Shown here piece by piece: positions 9,166-16,865 of a stretch of DNA of 64,000 nt (its first letter is position 1; every line of letters starts with the position of its first letter). The position numbers and the translations under genes are program-made. This stretch comes from Mycolicibacterium komanii (GTDB taxonomy: Bacteria > Actinomycetota > Actinomycetes > Mycobacteriales > Mycobacteriaceae). Below the pieces are notes generated by a model, which saw only the letters and a list, made by a program, of their open reading frames with translations, did no database searches and was not told the origin of the DNA. The stretch is from contig NZ_CVTA01000065.1 of assembly GCF_001050035.1 (NCBI RefSeq), forward strand, positions 1-64,000. Reading direction: 5' to 3'.

Positions 9166-9896
9166 CGGAATCCCTATCGATCGGGTGCCCGCCCTTCCGG
9201 CAAGGCACAGTGCACATCTCGGTGACCGGAACGCATGCACTGGGTCGCCGGCGCCGCCGGCCTAGCGTCGCCGCGGCTCTGTGTTTCCCGGCTACCCGGA
9301 TCACCTGGACGAGGACGAACGACGCACCTGGCGCGTCGCCGCGGCGCGCCAGTGGGAGCAATTGCTCGAGATGCGCTCACTCGAGCTGGCAGCCGGGGGA
9401 TGGTTTATCGCCGCCATCCCGGCCTCACCCGGTCCTTGCCCGGACCGGACAGGGCTCTACGTCGAGATCGTCGGAGACATGAACCGCCTGCTCGCCAACT
9501 GGCGCCGTGCGGGTCGCATAGGTCGGGGCCACCGTCGCCGCGGCAGTCGTTCCGGTCTGGTCGCGCACACTCGCCGAGTTCCGCGCCCCCTTCGAAGCGG
9601 GCGCCGCGAGCTTCGCCGGCCTCGAGCTCGACAGCATCGAGCCCTTCCGTCTCGACAACCCCTACTGGCACGATGATCCCGCCGTATTTGCAAGGGACTA
9701 CGTTCACAGTGTCGCCGCCTGGGGAGGGCCGCTTCTCCTCACTGCCTTCGCGCCCGAGGGCGAGGACCGCGCTGCCGGTCTCCTCGCCGACTTCCTGAGC
9801 GAGCTCGAGGACCGCGTCGCAGAGGCCCCCGACCGCTATCGCTGGGACTACATCGAGGCCCTGGTCGTCTGCCGGAAGACGAGCGTCGTGAGGTGA
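9166..9896 (+). pseudogene. SABATH-like carboxyl methyltransferase, frameshifted
   Basis: Fragments of one SAM-dependent carboxyl methyltransferase are spread over different frames. QGTVHIS and MHWV appear around 9200-9245. Then FPGYPDHLDEDERRTW through DRTGLYVEIVGDMNRLLANWRRAGRIG runs from about 9280 to 9525. After a frame change near 9527 the text continues ATVAAAVVPVWSRTLAEFRAPFEAG and LDNPYWHDDPAVFARDYVHSVAAWGG to a TGA at 9894-9896. At least two frameshifts (near 9280 and 9527) disrupt it. Family assignment is by remembered similarity to bacterial methyltransferases of the salicylate/benzoate type. Confidence 0.6.
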
Positions 9897-9989
9897 GGGC
9901 GTTGACCGAACGACCAGCCGCAATCCGTAAGAAAAGCAAAGCAGGCCAGAATCTTTCGACCTAAACGATGGTAATCAGTGCCATGGACG

Positions 9990-10820
9990 CTATTGCGCTA
10001 GGTATCCCCCATCTACGGGCAGCACGGCGCCGGTGATGAACGAGGCGTCGTCCGAAGCGAGAAAGGCTATTGCGCTCGCGACTTCGTCCGGTTCACCGAT
10101 ACGGCCCATCGGGTGCATGCGTTCGATGTCGGCAAGATACTCCGCACCGCCCGGCTCGTCGGGGAGCTGCTTCACACGCTCGGTTCGGATGGTTCCGGGA
10201 GCAACGGCGTTGACTCGAATCCCCTTGTCCGCCCACTCGACCGCCAAATGCTTGGTCAATCCTGTAGCGATGAACTTGGCGGGCCCGTAGGCCGCCTGCC
10301 GCTTCTGCCCGGCCAGGCCAGATATCGAGGAGAGACAGACGATAGCCCCACCGCCGGTCGGTAGCATCGCCTCGATCGCGAACTTGCACGTGAGAAACAT
10401 GCCGCGCCCATCGATGGCCATTACCTCGTCCCAATCGGCGGTCGTCACCTCCATGACGTCACCGAGCGGAATGATGCCGGCGTTGGCGACCAACACATCG
10501 AGCCGTCCGAATCGGTCGGTCGCTGCTCCGATCATCCGCTGCGCGTCGGCCTCGATCGAGACGTCGCCGATGACCGTCTCGACTTCCGCGTTGATGGCCC
10601 GCAGTTCATCGGCCAGTGCCAGCAGCGGCTCCCCTTGGATGTCACTCAGGATCAACCGCGCGCCCTCGTGCGCGAAGTGCTCGGCGGTCGCCCGACCGAT
10701 GCCGAACGCCGCACCGGTGATGACGGCGGATTTTCCGAGGAGGCGTCCTAGTGCTTGGGTGGTCAACTGGTTCCATCCTTTGGTCGTCACGGTGCATCGG
10801 CGCAATCGCGGTGTGTTCAA
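9990..10820 (-). CDS. SDR family oxidoreductase
   Basis: A 276-residue short-chain dehydrogenase with TGAAFGIG near residue 36, the VANAG block, catalytic serine in CLSSISG, and YxxxK in AAYGPAK. It ends with the family-typical FITGAVLPVDGGYLAQ. The first codons (MNTPRLRRC) look atypical, and a start at the GTG of VTTKGWNQL, ten codons in, is also possible. All catalytic residues are present, so it is probably active; the substrate is unknown. Its start lies about 90 nt from the left repeat of the integrated element, making it the last chromosomal gene before the insertion. Confidence 0.9.
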   Translation of the reverse strand: MNTPRLRRCTVTTKGWNQLTTQALGRLLGKSAVITGAAFGIGRATAEHFAHEGARLILSDIQGEPLLALADELRAINAEVETVIGDVSIEADAQRMIGAATDRFGRLDVLVANAGIIPLGDVMEVTTADWDEVMAIDGRGMFLTCKFAIEAMLPTGGGAIVCLSSISGLAGQKRQAAYGPAKFIATGLTKHLAVEWADKGIRVNAVAPGTIRTERVKQLPDEPGGAEYLADIERMHPMGRIGEPDEVASAIAFLASDDASFITGAVLPVDGGYLAQ

Positions 10821-10860
10821 GACTTGCGTACCTGCACAGTTTCGCGTGCCGCATCGATGA

Positions 10861-10904
10861 CAAAGACAATGGGCCAGGACTTTTGTCCTGGCCCATTTCT
10901 TTTC
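10861..10904 (-). terminator. displaced original tmRNA terminator
   Basis: A perfect 11-bp stem, TGGGCCAGGAC at 10870-10880 and its complement at 10885-10895, surrounds a TTTT loop and has T-rich flanks on both strands. Read on the minus strand it follows the left copy of the tmRNA 3' end, as a tmRNA terminator would. I infer it terminated ssrA before the element inserted. It could also terminate plus-strand transcription. Confidence 0.75.
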
Positions 10905-10906
10905 TC

Positions 10907-10929
10907 GTGGAGCTGCCGGGAATCGAACC
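10907..10929. repeat. left attachment-site repeat (copy of tmRNA 3' end)
   Basis: A 23-bp sequence beginning GTGGAGCTGC and ending TCGAACC, identical to 33683-33705. It is the T-arm/acceptor end of tmRNA in reverse orientation. Flanking bases differ on both sides, so 23 bp is the full identity. It marks the left end of the integrated element. Confidence 0.92.
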
Positions 10930-11101
10930 AGGCGCTTAAACCGACTTGACCTGCAGAAACACCGTTAGTCACTACGCGAAAGTGCGTGTGATGACGACGT
11001 GCGACCTGCAGAAACCTTGAAGAGTGTTGATGGCATCAACATAAGTCCACCTGACTGCGAGGCCCTAGGCGACAGAGCCTTCTGGAAACAGCTACAACGG
11101 T

Positions 11102-11407
11102 TTGGTGACTGATTCAGCCGACCAACTCGCCGCCGCAATTCGCGACATTCTCAATGACGCGGTGCGAGCAGCGCTGGAAGCGCAACATCTGACGGAGCCC
11201 TCAGCCCTTGAGTCGCCGAAGACCGTAGACAAGTGGTCTCCTGAGCGGATTCTCCACCCGATCAAAGAAGTACAGCAAGTGTTGGGCGTCAGCAGGTCTA
11301 CCGTCTATCAGCTAGTAGGCGACAGTCGACTCCCAAGCGTTAAGATTGGCCGCCGTCGCTTCGTCACCGCTGCCGCCCTCAGCGCCTACGTCGAAGGGCT
11401 CAGGTGA
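11102..11407 (+). CDS. helix-turn-helix (excisionase-type) DNA-binding protein
   Basis: A 101-residue protein whose last 45 residues form a MerR/excisionase-type winged HTH: HPIKEVQQVLGVSRSTVYQLV, then VKIGRRRFVTAAALSAYVE. The N-terminal half is a predicted helix rich in Ala and acidic residues. The start is either the TTG at 11102 or the GTG next to it. It is the leftmost gene of the element and points inward. It may be a directionality factor or a regulator of the element; either role is inference. Confidence 0.75.
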   Translation: MVTDSADQLAAAIRDILNDAVRAALEAQHLTEPSALESPKTVDKWSPERILHPIKEVQQVLGVSRSTVYQLVGDSRLPSVKIGRRRFVTAAALSAYVEGLR

Positions 11408-11495
11408 ATAGACCGCCCGAAATCCGGGACCTTGGCAAGCCAGCTCACGTGGCGGAGTGTCTGCCGACCAGGCGAGCCTAACGCGATCGCCGTCG

Positions 11496-12305
11496 CTATA
11501 CGGCCGCTAGGGTGCGCTGCCTTAGCGCTGCGGCATCGATGACCCGCGACACAGCAGTGTGATGGGCACCGACCTGCTTCGCGATGCGGTTCAAGGGGGC
11601 GCCGCGTTGGTGCGCGGCGAGGATGGCCGCGACTGTGTCTACGGACTGCCGTGTCACCTTCTCGCCGACCAGCGTTTCCGCCAGTTCACGGATCGAATCG
11701 TCCGCGCCGGGAGTCGCGTGCTGATTGCCAGGGGTGGTCGCGTTGGCGCGATCCAACCTCGTCCCAGCGCGGGGTGAGGTGGTCGCAGCATCGCGTTTCG
11801 AAGCCGCGGTGCTCGCGCCCCGGGCCGCGGTTGCTCTCGCGCTACGATTCGCGTTACGGCTGCGACGTGCGGGTTTATCCCCGATCGCGACTAGCGCAAG
11901 GGTGGCGACACCGATCGCCAGATCGATCACCAGCGGGAGAACTGGCGCGAGACCGGGACCGATGCCCGCGATTACCGCAAGGTCACGCAGCGCGACGAAT
12001 GACAGCACGAACGCGCCCGCCGCGAGGGCTGCGGTCGCCGCAACCGCCCCGCGGTAGACGGCACCCGACGCCGTCGTCTTGGCTAGCACAGCCAAGCCGT
12101 GGACGGATAGCAGAAGGGCAATCGGCGGGACCGCGGCGACACTCGCAGCCAACCATCGGGCATCAGGCGCGGCCGTGAGCCACGCGTGCGCCACGTTGCC
12201 CGCCAGCGAGACGGCGGTGGCGAGAATCAGCCATGCCCAGAAGAACGCCACGGCATGGCGATGGTTGCGTCGGGTGATGTCGGCCTGGTTGAGGTTGGTT
12301 GTCAT
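11496..12305 (-). CDS. DUF2637 membrane protein with C-terminal HTH
   Basis: A 269-residue protein. Four hydrophobic segments (about residues 19-43, 52-75, 82-107 and 118-142) form the DUF2637 domain found on actinobacterial plasmids, integrative elements and prophages. A Ser/Ala/Arg-rich linker follows, then a C-terminal helix-turn-helix (about residues 218-260, with AAILAAHQRGAPLNRIAKQVGAHH). It may link a membrane location to DNA binding, but no reaction is known. Its ATG overlaps the stop of the XRE regulator by 4 nt (ATGA) with a GGAGGGG ribosome binding site, so the two are translationally coupled. Confidence 0.8.
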   Translation of the reverse strand: MTTNLNQADITRRNHRHAVAFFWAWLILATAVSLAGNVAHAWLTAAPDARWLAASVAAVPPIALLLSVHGLAVLAKTTASGAVYRGAVAATAALAAGAFVLSFVALRDLAVIAGIGPGLAPVLPLVIDLAIGVATLALVAIGDKPARRSRNANRSARATAARGASTAASKRDAATTSPRAGTRLDRANATTPGNQHATPGADDSIRELAETLVGEKVTRQSVDTVAAILAAHQRGAPLNRIAKQVGAHHTAVSRVIDAAALRQRTLAAV

Positions 12306-12526
12306 CGCCCCTCCTCCGTAAGCACGTGCTCAAACGTCCGCTCGCCAATCGTGACCGTGATCCGGCCCTCGGCTCCGAGAGCGTTGAGGTAATCGGACAA
12401 CGTGCTCAGGAGAACATCGCCGCGGCGCTCAAGTTGAGATACTCCACCCTGGGTAATACGCAGTCGAACCGCCATTTCGGCCTGAGTAACACCTGCCTCG
12501 CGACGCATCTCCGACAACTCGATCAT
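12302..12526 (-). CDS. XRE-type helix-turn-helix regulator
   Basis: A 74-residue Cro/CI-like protein: EMRREAGVTQAEMAVRLRITQGGVSQLERRGDVLLSTLSDYLNALG is a textbook HTH_3 (recognition helix QGGVSQLER). The C-terminal beta segment (RITVTIGERTFEH) resembles that of small XRE antitoxin-type proteins, but no toxin partner is beside it. It is the first gene of a two-gene transcript with the DUF2637 gene and probably autoregulates it. Confidence 0.82.
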   Translation of the reverse strand: MIELSEMRREAGVTQAEMAVRLRITQGGVSQLERRGDVLLSTLSDYLNALGAEGRITVTIGERTFEHVLTEEGR

Positions 12527-12752
12527 AGTTCGATATTAGTTTGAGATGATATCAGGTTCAACTCGTAGTCTCGCCGGGCGATCGGCCGCTCTTACGCTGC
12601 AGCCATGTGGTGGACTGGGAAATGCGGTCAGCGAGAGCAAGGCTGAGCAAGCTGATTGCGCAGTAGAGGCCTGTACCCGTCTGAGTACTCGCTAGCACAG
12701 GAATACACCGCCTCAACCGCCTGATCGGTTGGGCGCTCGGCAAGCCGTCGAG
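12527..12752 (-). promoter_or_regulatory. probable promoter/operator region of the XRE-DUF2637 pair
   Basis: An AT-rich stretch just upstream of the XRE gene. Read on the minus strand it holds GATATCATCTCAAACTAATAT before the ATG: a TAATAT -10-like hexamer and a GATAT...ATATC inverted repeat. There is no clear ribosome binding site, so the message could start close to the ATG. The rest up to 12752 shows no supportable gene. Confidence 0.4.
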
Positions 12753-14141
12753 CTAAGGGCCGTCTGCTCGCTGAAGGTCTGTCGACAGCATGCTCGGGCG
12801 ATCCGACTGCTCCGTAGATTCCGCTCGCTCAACCATCCGGCGGAGCAGCGGACCGATGTCACCATCTTGGCCCTTGAGGATCTCGGACCAAACTGCGTCT
12901 TTGACACGGTCGTGCACGTCACCGGACCTCAGCGGGTCATCGCCTAGACCAGTCGTAACTTGCACGTGATCTTGTTCGATCGAGATTTTGATCGGGAAAG
13001 AGCTAGTCGTCTTGATCGAGCCTGAGCCGTCGTCTGATCTCGGTACTGTGACTCGCAGAGAAATGTTCGCAAGCGGTCGTCCATCAATAGCGATAAAACG
13101 ACAGGCTTGAGAAGAGTCTAGGAGATGGTTGCCTTCAAAGCGCACAGCCTTAAGTGCAGGCTTCTCAGAACTAATGGGATCTGAGTTGTCGAACTTGAAT
13201 CTGGCAACCATCAAGTTCAACGTATTCATACCGTATTGAGGAAGTAGATTCTCAAGAAGGTCCAAAAAGAACAGAGACGATCCATGCGTTTGGCCCTTAA
13301 CGCGAGAATCTTCGCTCCCGGTATTAGGAACATAGTCGCGCATGTGTAGGTTCAAGGCGGCGGCAGCGGCAAACGTCGCAGCTTTTGCACCCCGAGCCGA
13401 AGCGTTGTCTACTTCGACAGCGCCAATACTCGAGTGAATCTCGACAGCGACCTCCTCGATTTTAGGAATAGGTCGTAACTCGACGCGATCGAGCATCTGT
13501 TCCAGGCCGGTTGTATAAGACATGTGCTTGCCGAAGATCTTGATGCTGTGGAGGCCCGTGCGCTGCGAATCAGTGAATATGTACCACTGTGCGACGGCGA
13601 CCCGTATGTACCGCCCCAGATATTTACCAACCTCCGACTCGATCTCATCCGTGCGCGCTGAGCTGTCTAGGACGAACAACCTGGAAGAGTGCGAGACCTC
13701 CTGTGTTGGATCTTCTTCGTGGTCAAGGACGAACTTCGCGACCGCATCCGGATCCCAATCAAGGGCCTTTGCGATTGCCTCTGCCCAATCCTCGGCTCTC
13801 TTGCCGACAGATTGTGCACCCAGCTCCTCCGCACCTCGCTTGAGCGCAGATACTCTCAGGCCGATAAGGGCTTTCTTTGCGACCTCATGCCGCAGTTCCG
13901 TTTCGTCGACAAGCCCTCCGGACGGGCTCGGCACTGCGGGAATTACCTCGTCTTCGAAATACCGACGAAGGTCATCTCGCAGGAGTTGACTGAAGTCCGG
14001 CGTCGATCGAGGGCCATCCGGTGAAGGTTGAAGCCGCCGCGACGAGTCCAGCAAGTTCTCGAAGAATTCATCAACCCGCTCCTGAAGAATCTCGCCCCGC
14101 ATGACGGGATGAGGCGACTTCCGGCTTATTGCCACTATCAT
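12753..14141 (-). CDS. uncharacterised 462-residue protein, third gene of coupled cassette
   Basis: I do not recognise this family. It is a soluble, largely charged protein with no signal peptide or membrane helix. Residues 1-120 are helical and acidic (ILQERVDEFFENLLDSSRRL; LLRDDLRRYFEDEVIP). The middle has mixed alpha/beta segments (GRYIRVAVAQWYIFTDSQ; IFGKHMSYTTGLEQMLDRVELRP; AAAALNLHMRDYVPN). The last 150 residues look beta-rich (FEGNHLLDSSQACRFIAIDG; ISLRVTVPRSDD; ISIEQDHVQVTTG) with a charged tail. No catalytic motif is evident. Base composition is lower in GC than the host genes. Its ATG overlaps the preceding gene's stop by 4 nt, so it depends on that gene for translation. It could be the effector or sensor of an unknown defence or element-maintenance system. 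Confidence 0.78.
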   Translation of the reverse strand: MIVAISRKSPHPVMRGEILQERVDEFFENLLDSSRRLQPSPDGPRSTPDFSQLLRDDLRRYFEDEVIPAVPSPSGGLVDETELRHEVAKKALIGLRVSALKRGAEELGAQSVGKRAEDWAEAIAKALDWDPDAVAKFVLDHEEDPTQEVSHSSRLFVLDSSARTDEIESEVGKYLGRYIRVAVAQWYIFTDSQRTGLHSIKIFGKHMSYTTGLEQMLDRVELRPIPKIEEVAVEIHSSIGAVEVDNASARGAKAATFAAAAALNLHMRDYVPNTGSEDSRVKGQTHGSSLFFLDLLENLLPQYGMNTLNLMVARFKFDNSDPISSEKPALKAVRFEGNHLLDSSQACRFIAIDGRPLANISLRVTVPRSDDGSGSIKTTSSFPIKISIEQDHVQVTTGLGDDPLRSGDVHDRVKDAVWSEILKGQDGDIGPLLRRMVERAESTEQSDRPSMLSTDLQRADGP

Positions 14142-14542
14142 TCACCTCCATTCTCGATTGCCAGTATTTCTCGAAAGTAAGTTTGAATTATTAGCCACGC
14201 TCCGGCGGTACAAATAGCATACCACCTATCTTCGTCTGCTGTGTATGTTTGATTATTCTTTTCAATCCAATCAACAAGGGTGCCATCCATGTTCACAAAA
14301 ACGGCAAGCGATTTCGCCAACATTCCGAGCGCGCCGTCGTCCGCGTCTCGTATCTCGATCGTCTGATCTGAAGTACGCGGCTTGACGTTTATCATTTGCC
14401 GATAAATGACACCTACAGACATTATTAGACCGTCTCTACGGGGACAATTCTTTTTTGATTTATCAAGCCAGCCCTCCATCGCGTAGGCCCTTATGTCCGC
14501 ACGATACTGGGCAGGGGGGACAATTCTCTGCCGCGGACTCAC
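14138..14542 (-). CDS. uncharacterised 134-residue protein, second gene of coupled cassette
   Basis: The start is placed at a GTG with an AAAGAGG ribosome binding site. This GTG overlaps the upstream gene's TGA by 3 bases (GTGA), and its own TGA overlaps the next gene's ATG. Upstream codons in frame are Gly/Arg/Ser-rich and look non-coding. The protein is soluble and mixed alpha/beta: an N-terminal basic part with Cys (LDKSKKNCPRRDG), a central beta segment, and a C-terminal hydrophobic helix (YAICTAGAWLIIQTYFREIL) that could pack on a partner. It contains MDGTLVDW, which superficially recalls a HAD phosphatase motif but lacks the first aspartate and the rest of the fold. No family recognised. 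It is AT-richer than neighbouring chromosomal genes. Confidence 0.7.
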   Translation of the reverse strand: MSPRQRIVPPAQYRADIRAYAMEGWLDKSKKNCPRRDGLIMSVGVIYRQMINVKPRTSDQTIEIRDADDGALGMLAKSLAVFVNMDGTLVDWIEKNNQTYTADEDRWYAICTAGAWLIIQTYFREILAIENGGE

Positions 14543-14862
14543 CTCTTTGACCTCACGCCGCGCGCGGTCAACACCGCGAACACCGGCTGAGCCAGAACTG
14601 CCAGCAGGAGAACTACCGCCACCACAACTTCGCGCCATGGTCGTAGGGAGCCCCCGGCGTACATACCCACCCAAGCGAACGTGGCTCCGAGGGCAAGAAT
14701 GCAGACACCAATCGCCGCCGACATGGCGAGGGCGTAGCCCGACATCGGCAGGTCGGGAACCCGATCTCGTCCTGGCGCGAACAGGCTCGCGGTGAGGCTG
14801 ACGACAGCCAGCATGAAAGCTTCAATCGTGAGCAGGGTGGAAAGTGCTTGCGCGTCAGTCAT
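14539..14862 (-). CDS. small three-helix membrane protein, first gene of coupled cassette
   Basis: The start is chosen at the ATG of MTDAQALSTLL, preceded by a G-rich ribosome binding site; 107 residues result. Three strongly hydrophobic helices (about residues 8-28, 38-64 and 72-95) are joined by short loops, one acidic/basic (APGRDRVPDLP). The C-terminus is Arg/Lys-rich, so probably cytoplasmic. It is the leading gene of the three-gene overlapping cassette ending at 12753. A small membrane protein together with two soluble proteins is a common arrangement for membrane-targeting defence effectors, but no homology is claimed. Confidence 0.68.
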   Translation of the reverse strand: MTDAQALSTLLTIEAFMLAVVSLTASLFAPGRDRVPDLPMSGYALAMSAAIGVCILALGATFAWVGMYAGGSLRPWREVVVAVVLLLAVLAQPVFAVLTARGVRSKR

Positions 14863-14982
14863 ACGCGCCGCCCCCCATTGCACCCCCGTGCCCTGACACG
14901 CCGACGACCATAACAACCGGATCCGCCCTGGTTTCGGATCTAGCTTCGGTGTTCTACCTGTGTCGGCGAGTGCCTAGTGTCG

Positions 14983-15149
14983 CATGATCACCTAATCGAC
15001 ATGCGCGGTTCGGCGGCTGCCGCTTTCGATCTTCGGATCCCCGTCGATGACGTACCGCTTGTTGTTCCACTCGACGGCGCGATAAGCGCCCAGCAGATCG
15101 GGCTATCCGACCAGCCGCAGCCAGTACTTCGACTTGGTGCCGTTCGTCC
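14983..15149 (-). pseudogene. C-terminal fragment of a phage head-tail connector gene
   Basis: On the minus strand one frame reads TKSKYWLRLVG, stop, PDLLGAYRAVEWNNKRYVIDGDPKIESGSRRTAHVD, stop. This resembles the C-terminus of mycobacteriophage head-to-tail stopper proteins (pattern VEWN.KRY.I.GDP followed by SRRTAH.DY). Two in-frame TAG codons break it. The matching N-terminal type (MSLLHRGTDQVTVF) lies nearby on the opposite strand. Recognition is from memory of phage proteins. Confidence 0.5.
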
Positions 15150-15284
15150 TCGGTGGACGACAGCGTGCTGGACGACCACACGGGTGGAGACTTCGACCGT
15201 GTCGAGTGAGGGCGACGCCGAACGTGATGCAATCCGCAAAGCGTGACCGCCGCAATGGGCAAGGCACACAAGTACACTGAACTA

Positions 15285-15409
15285 ATTCAGGTACCAGCTG
15301 TCGCGTGAGGCTGCCGACAGCAGCCTCGGCATCACCGCCGAGGAATGGGAAAGGCTGGGCATCAAGCCAGTCAGTTATTCCAGATCGTTCCGAGCAGCGG
15401 AGGCATCCA
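15285..15409 (+). pseudogene. C-terminal fragment of an upstream phage structural gene
   Basis: A frame reading YQLSREAADSSLGITAEEWERLG followed by KPVSYSRSFRAAEA runs into the start of the next phage-like frame and beyond it. It has no start of its own and appears to be the tail of a gene cut at about 15290. Position and content suit a head-tail adaptor region, but the family is not certain. Confidence 0.35.
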
Positions 15410-15622
15410 ATGAGTCTGCTGCACAGAGGAACCGATCAGGTGACCGTCTTCGCGGACGCCGCCAGAACCGACTCAGACGGCAACACGATCACGCAGCCTC
15501 TGCTGCTCAGTCTCGTGAATACTGTCGGCCGCACGGCGAGTAATGGGAGAAGTGCCAATTTCCTCCTTGCTGCGGCTCACCGATCCCCCCACGCGCGGCA
15601 CTCATCGCGGGCGCGCACCTGA
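15410..15622 (+). pseudogene. N-terminal fragment of a phage head-tail connector gene
   Basis: An ATG with a CGGAGG ribosome binding site opens a 70-residue frame: MSLLHRGTDQVTVFADAARTD, then SDGNTITQP. This is the start of mycobacteriophage head-to-tail stopper-type proteins as I remember them. After about residue 32 the sequence loses the family pattern and becomes Ala/Arg/Ser-rich. The full protein would be about 110-130 residues, so this is a truncated remnant. It overlaps the convergent small gene at 15602-15799. Confidence 0.5.
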
Positions 15623-15799
15623 ATGTGTCAGGCAGATTCTGCCGCTATGGCGGCACGGCTCTGAGAGTCTCCTCGTCGCCGCCCTCTTCAGGTGCCGCCA
15701 CTTAGCTTCCTCGCGTCGCATCTTCTTGGCCATGCTAAGCGGCATATAGGGGTCACCGTGCTTGGCCCGTTGGGACGCCAGCATCTCGTCATCGTTCAT
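15602..15799 (-). CDS. small hypothetical element protein
   Basis: A 65-residue basic protein (MNDDEMLASQRAKHGDPYMP then a Lys/Arg-rich helix). Its ATG overlaps the stop of the preceding frame (CAATGA), the arrangement expected for phage-style small genes. The C-terminal 20 residues (CRHSGRICLTHSGARPR) overlap the phage remnant on the other strand and may be an acquired tail. Function unknown. Confidence 0.5.
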   Translation of the reverse strand: MNDDEMLASQRAKHGDPYMPLSMAKKMRREEAKWRHLKRAATRRLSEPCRHSGRICLTHSGARPR

Positions 15800-15936
15800 T
15801 GCTGCCAGCTTCTCGAAGGGTGGTGCGGGCGCCCGGCCACATATCCGTTAGCCATGCGCAACGGCGGAATGCCGCTGTAGTCGATGGCGCGAAACCTGCC
15901 GTTCTCGGCCTCCTGCTCGGCCCATGTCTCTTCCAT
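15796..15936 (-). CDS. small hypothetical element protein, possibly 5'-truncated
   Basis: The frame reads METWAEQ-like acidic helix, then FRAIDYSGIPPLRMANGYVAGRPHH to TGA. From the ATG it is 46 residues. Coding-like sequence (RYRSYASYGADKIARSGALITEADIRARQRA) continues upstream without ATG, GTG or TTG back to a stop near 16068. So either the start is unconventional or the gene has lost its 5' end. It is coupled to the next small gene by a 4-nt overlap. Not recognised. Confidence 0.4.
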   Translation of the reverse strand: MEETWAEQEAENGRFRAIDYSGIPPLRMANGYVAGRPHHPSRSWQQ

Positions 15937-16095
15937 GGCACGTTGTCGAGCGCGAATATCGGCCTCGGTGATGAGAGCGCCAGAACGCGCAATCTTGTCT
16001 GCCCCATAGGAGGCATATGAGCGGTACCTGGGGACGTGCGGGGGCTGGGGGTCTGAGATCCAGCCGCGTTCAGCGCTTATCGCTTCGCCTGCGAT

Positions 16096-16245
16096 TCACG
16101 CGGCCATCTTCGACCACTTAAGCCATTGCGGGTCATGGGCGTTCACGCGATCGAAGCGCTCATCGTCGGCCCGCAACTTGTCAAGGTGCTCGTCGTCGAT
16201 TGTGACACCCATGTCGCGCCTCCCGCTCTCGCCTGCTTCAGCCAT
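16096..16245 (-). CDS. very small hypothetical element protein
   Basis: A 49-residue acidic/basic protein, MAEAGESGRRDMGVTIDDEH followed by LDKLRADDERFDRVNAHDPQ and a terminal WLKWSKMAA. The start overlaps the end of the upstream gene by 8 nt. It looks like a charged amphipathic helix. Function unknown; the gene spacing is phage-like. Confidence 0.5.
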   Translation of the reverse strand: MAEAGESGRRDMGVTIDDEHLDKLRADDERFDRVNAHDPQWLKWSKMAA

Positions 16246-16603
16246 GAATGGCTCCGCGCAGTTGGGCCGCGAAACCGCGAGCCACGGTCGGCAGGGCTCC
16301 GTATGGCAAGTCGGTGCCGTCCTCCCAGTTAGCGAGGAGCCCGTCGAGGTGGTCAAGCAGGTCTCCGAACGGGCGCATCTTTGCCCGGTCGACTCGCCGT
16401 TTCTGCTGTTCCCGCGTCTCAGCGGCACCCCTCATATGCGCACACTTCTGCTGGATCTGCCCAGGTGTGAAGATGCGCCAGACGGCGGTGCCCGCCACAT
16501 CCAGGCACTCGCAAAGCCACCGTTCGGGATTCTCAGGAGTCGGTGAGGGATACGGTTCGTGGCCCCGACGGCGATGCCTCTCGGCCCACTCTTCCACGTT
16601 CAT
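16238..16603 (-). CDS. hypothetical element protein
   Basis: 121 residues from the ATG of MNVEEWAERHRRRGHEPYPS, which has a GGGAG ribosome binding site. The upstream in-frame codons look non-coding and were dropped. The N-terminus resembles short phage proteins (EEWAERHRRRGH). A conserved-looking WLCECLD near residue 29 is followed by a basic helix (REQQKRRVDRAKMRPF). Soluble, no recognised fold. It leads the run of small overlapping genes to 15602. Confidence 0.55.
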   Translation of the reverse strand: MNVEEWAERHRRRGHEPYPSPTPENPERWLCECLDVAGTAVWRIFTPGQIQQKCAHMRGAAETREQQKRRVDRAKMRPFGDLLDHLDGLLANWEDGTDLPYGALPTVARGFAAQLRGAIHG

Positions 16604-16865
16604 CGTCAGACTCCCGAAAGTTCGGGCCTCCGCCACGGCTGGGAGGCGCTCTTGCCGACACCGGTTGGTGTCCGCCGCTTCGTCATCCGAGCCACCCACG
16701 AGCGTGGGGTTGGCGCACCATCTAGTCGGAGCTTAACGATGGCGACTCGTGAAGCACCGTTCATTCTAGTTGCTCGACACTTCTGCGACGTACCCAGAGA
16801 AAGTTTGAGCTGGATTCTTCTAGTTCGATCGGCAATACAAGCGGCCTGTCATGAACAACCTCGAA

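Noticed and set aside
10907..10929. Possible tRNA gene at the left boundary
   Set aside because: Only the T-arm/acceptor part is present; it is a fragment of tmRNA, not a complete RNA.
14138..14542. HAD phosphatase motif (MDGTLVDW)
   Set aside because: The first catalytic aspartate and the later motifs are missing; probably chance.
14983..15149. Amber-codon reassignment, because both stops replace expected tyrosines
   Set aside because: Only two cases in a broken fragment; ordinary decay is simpler.
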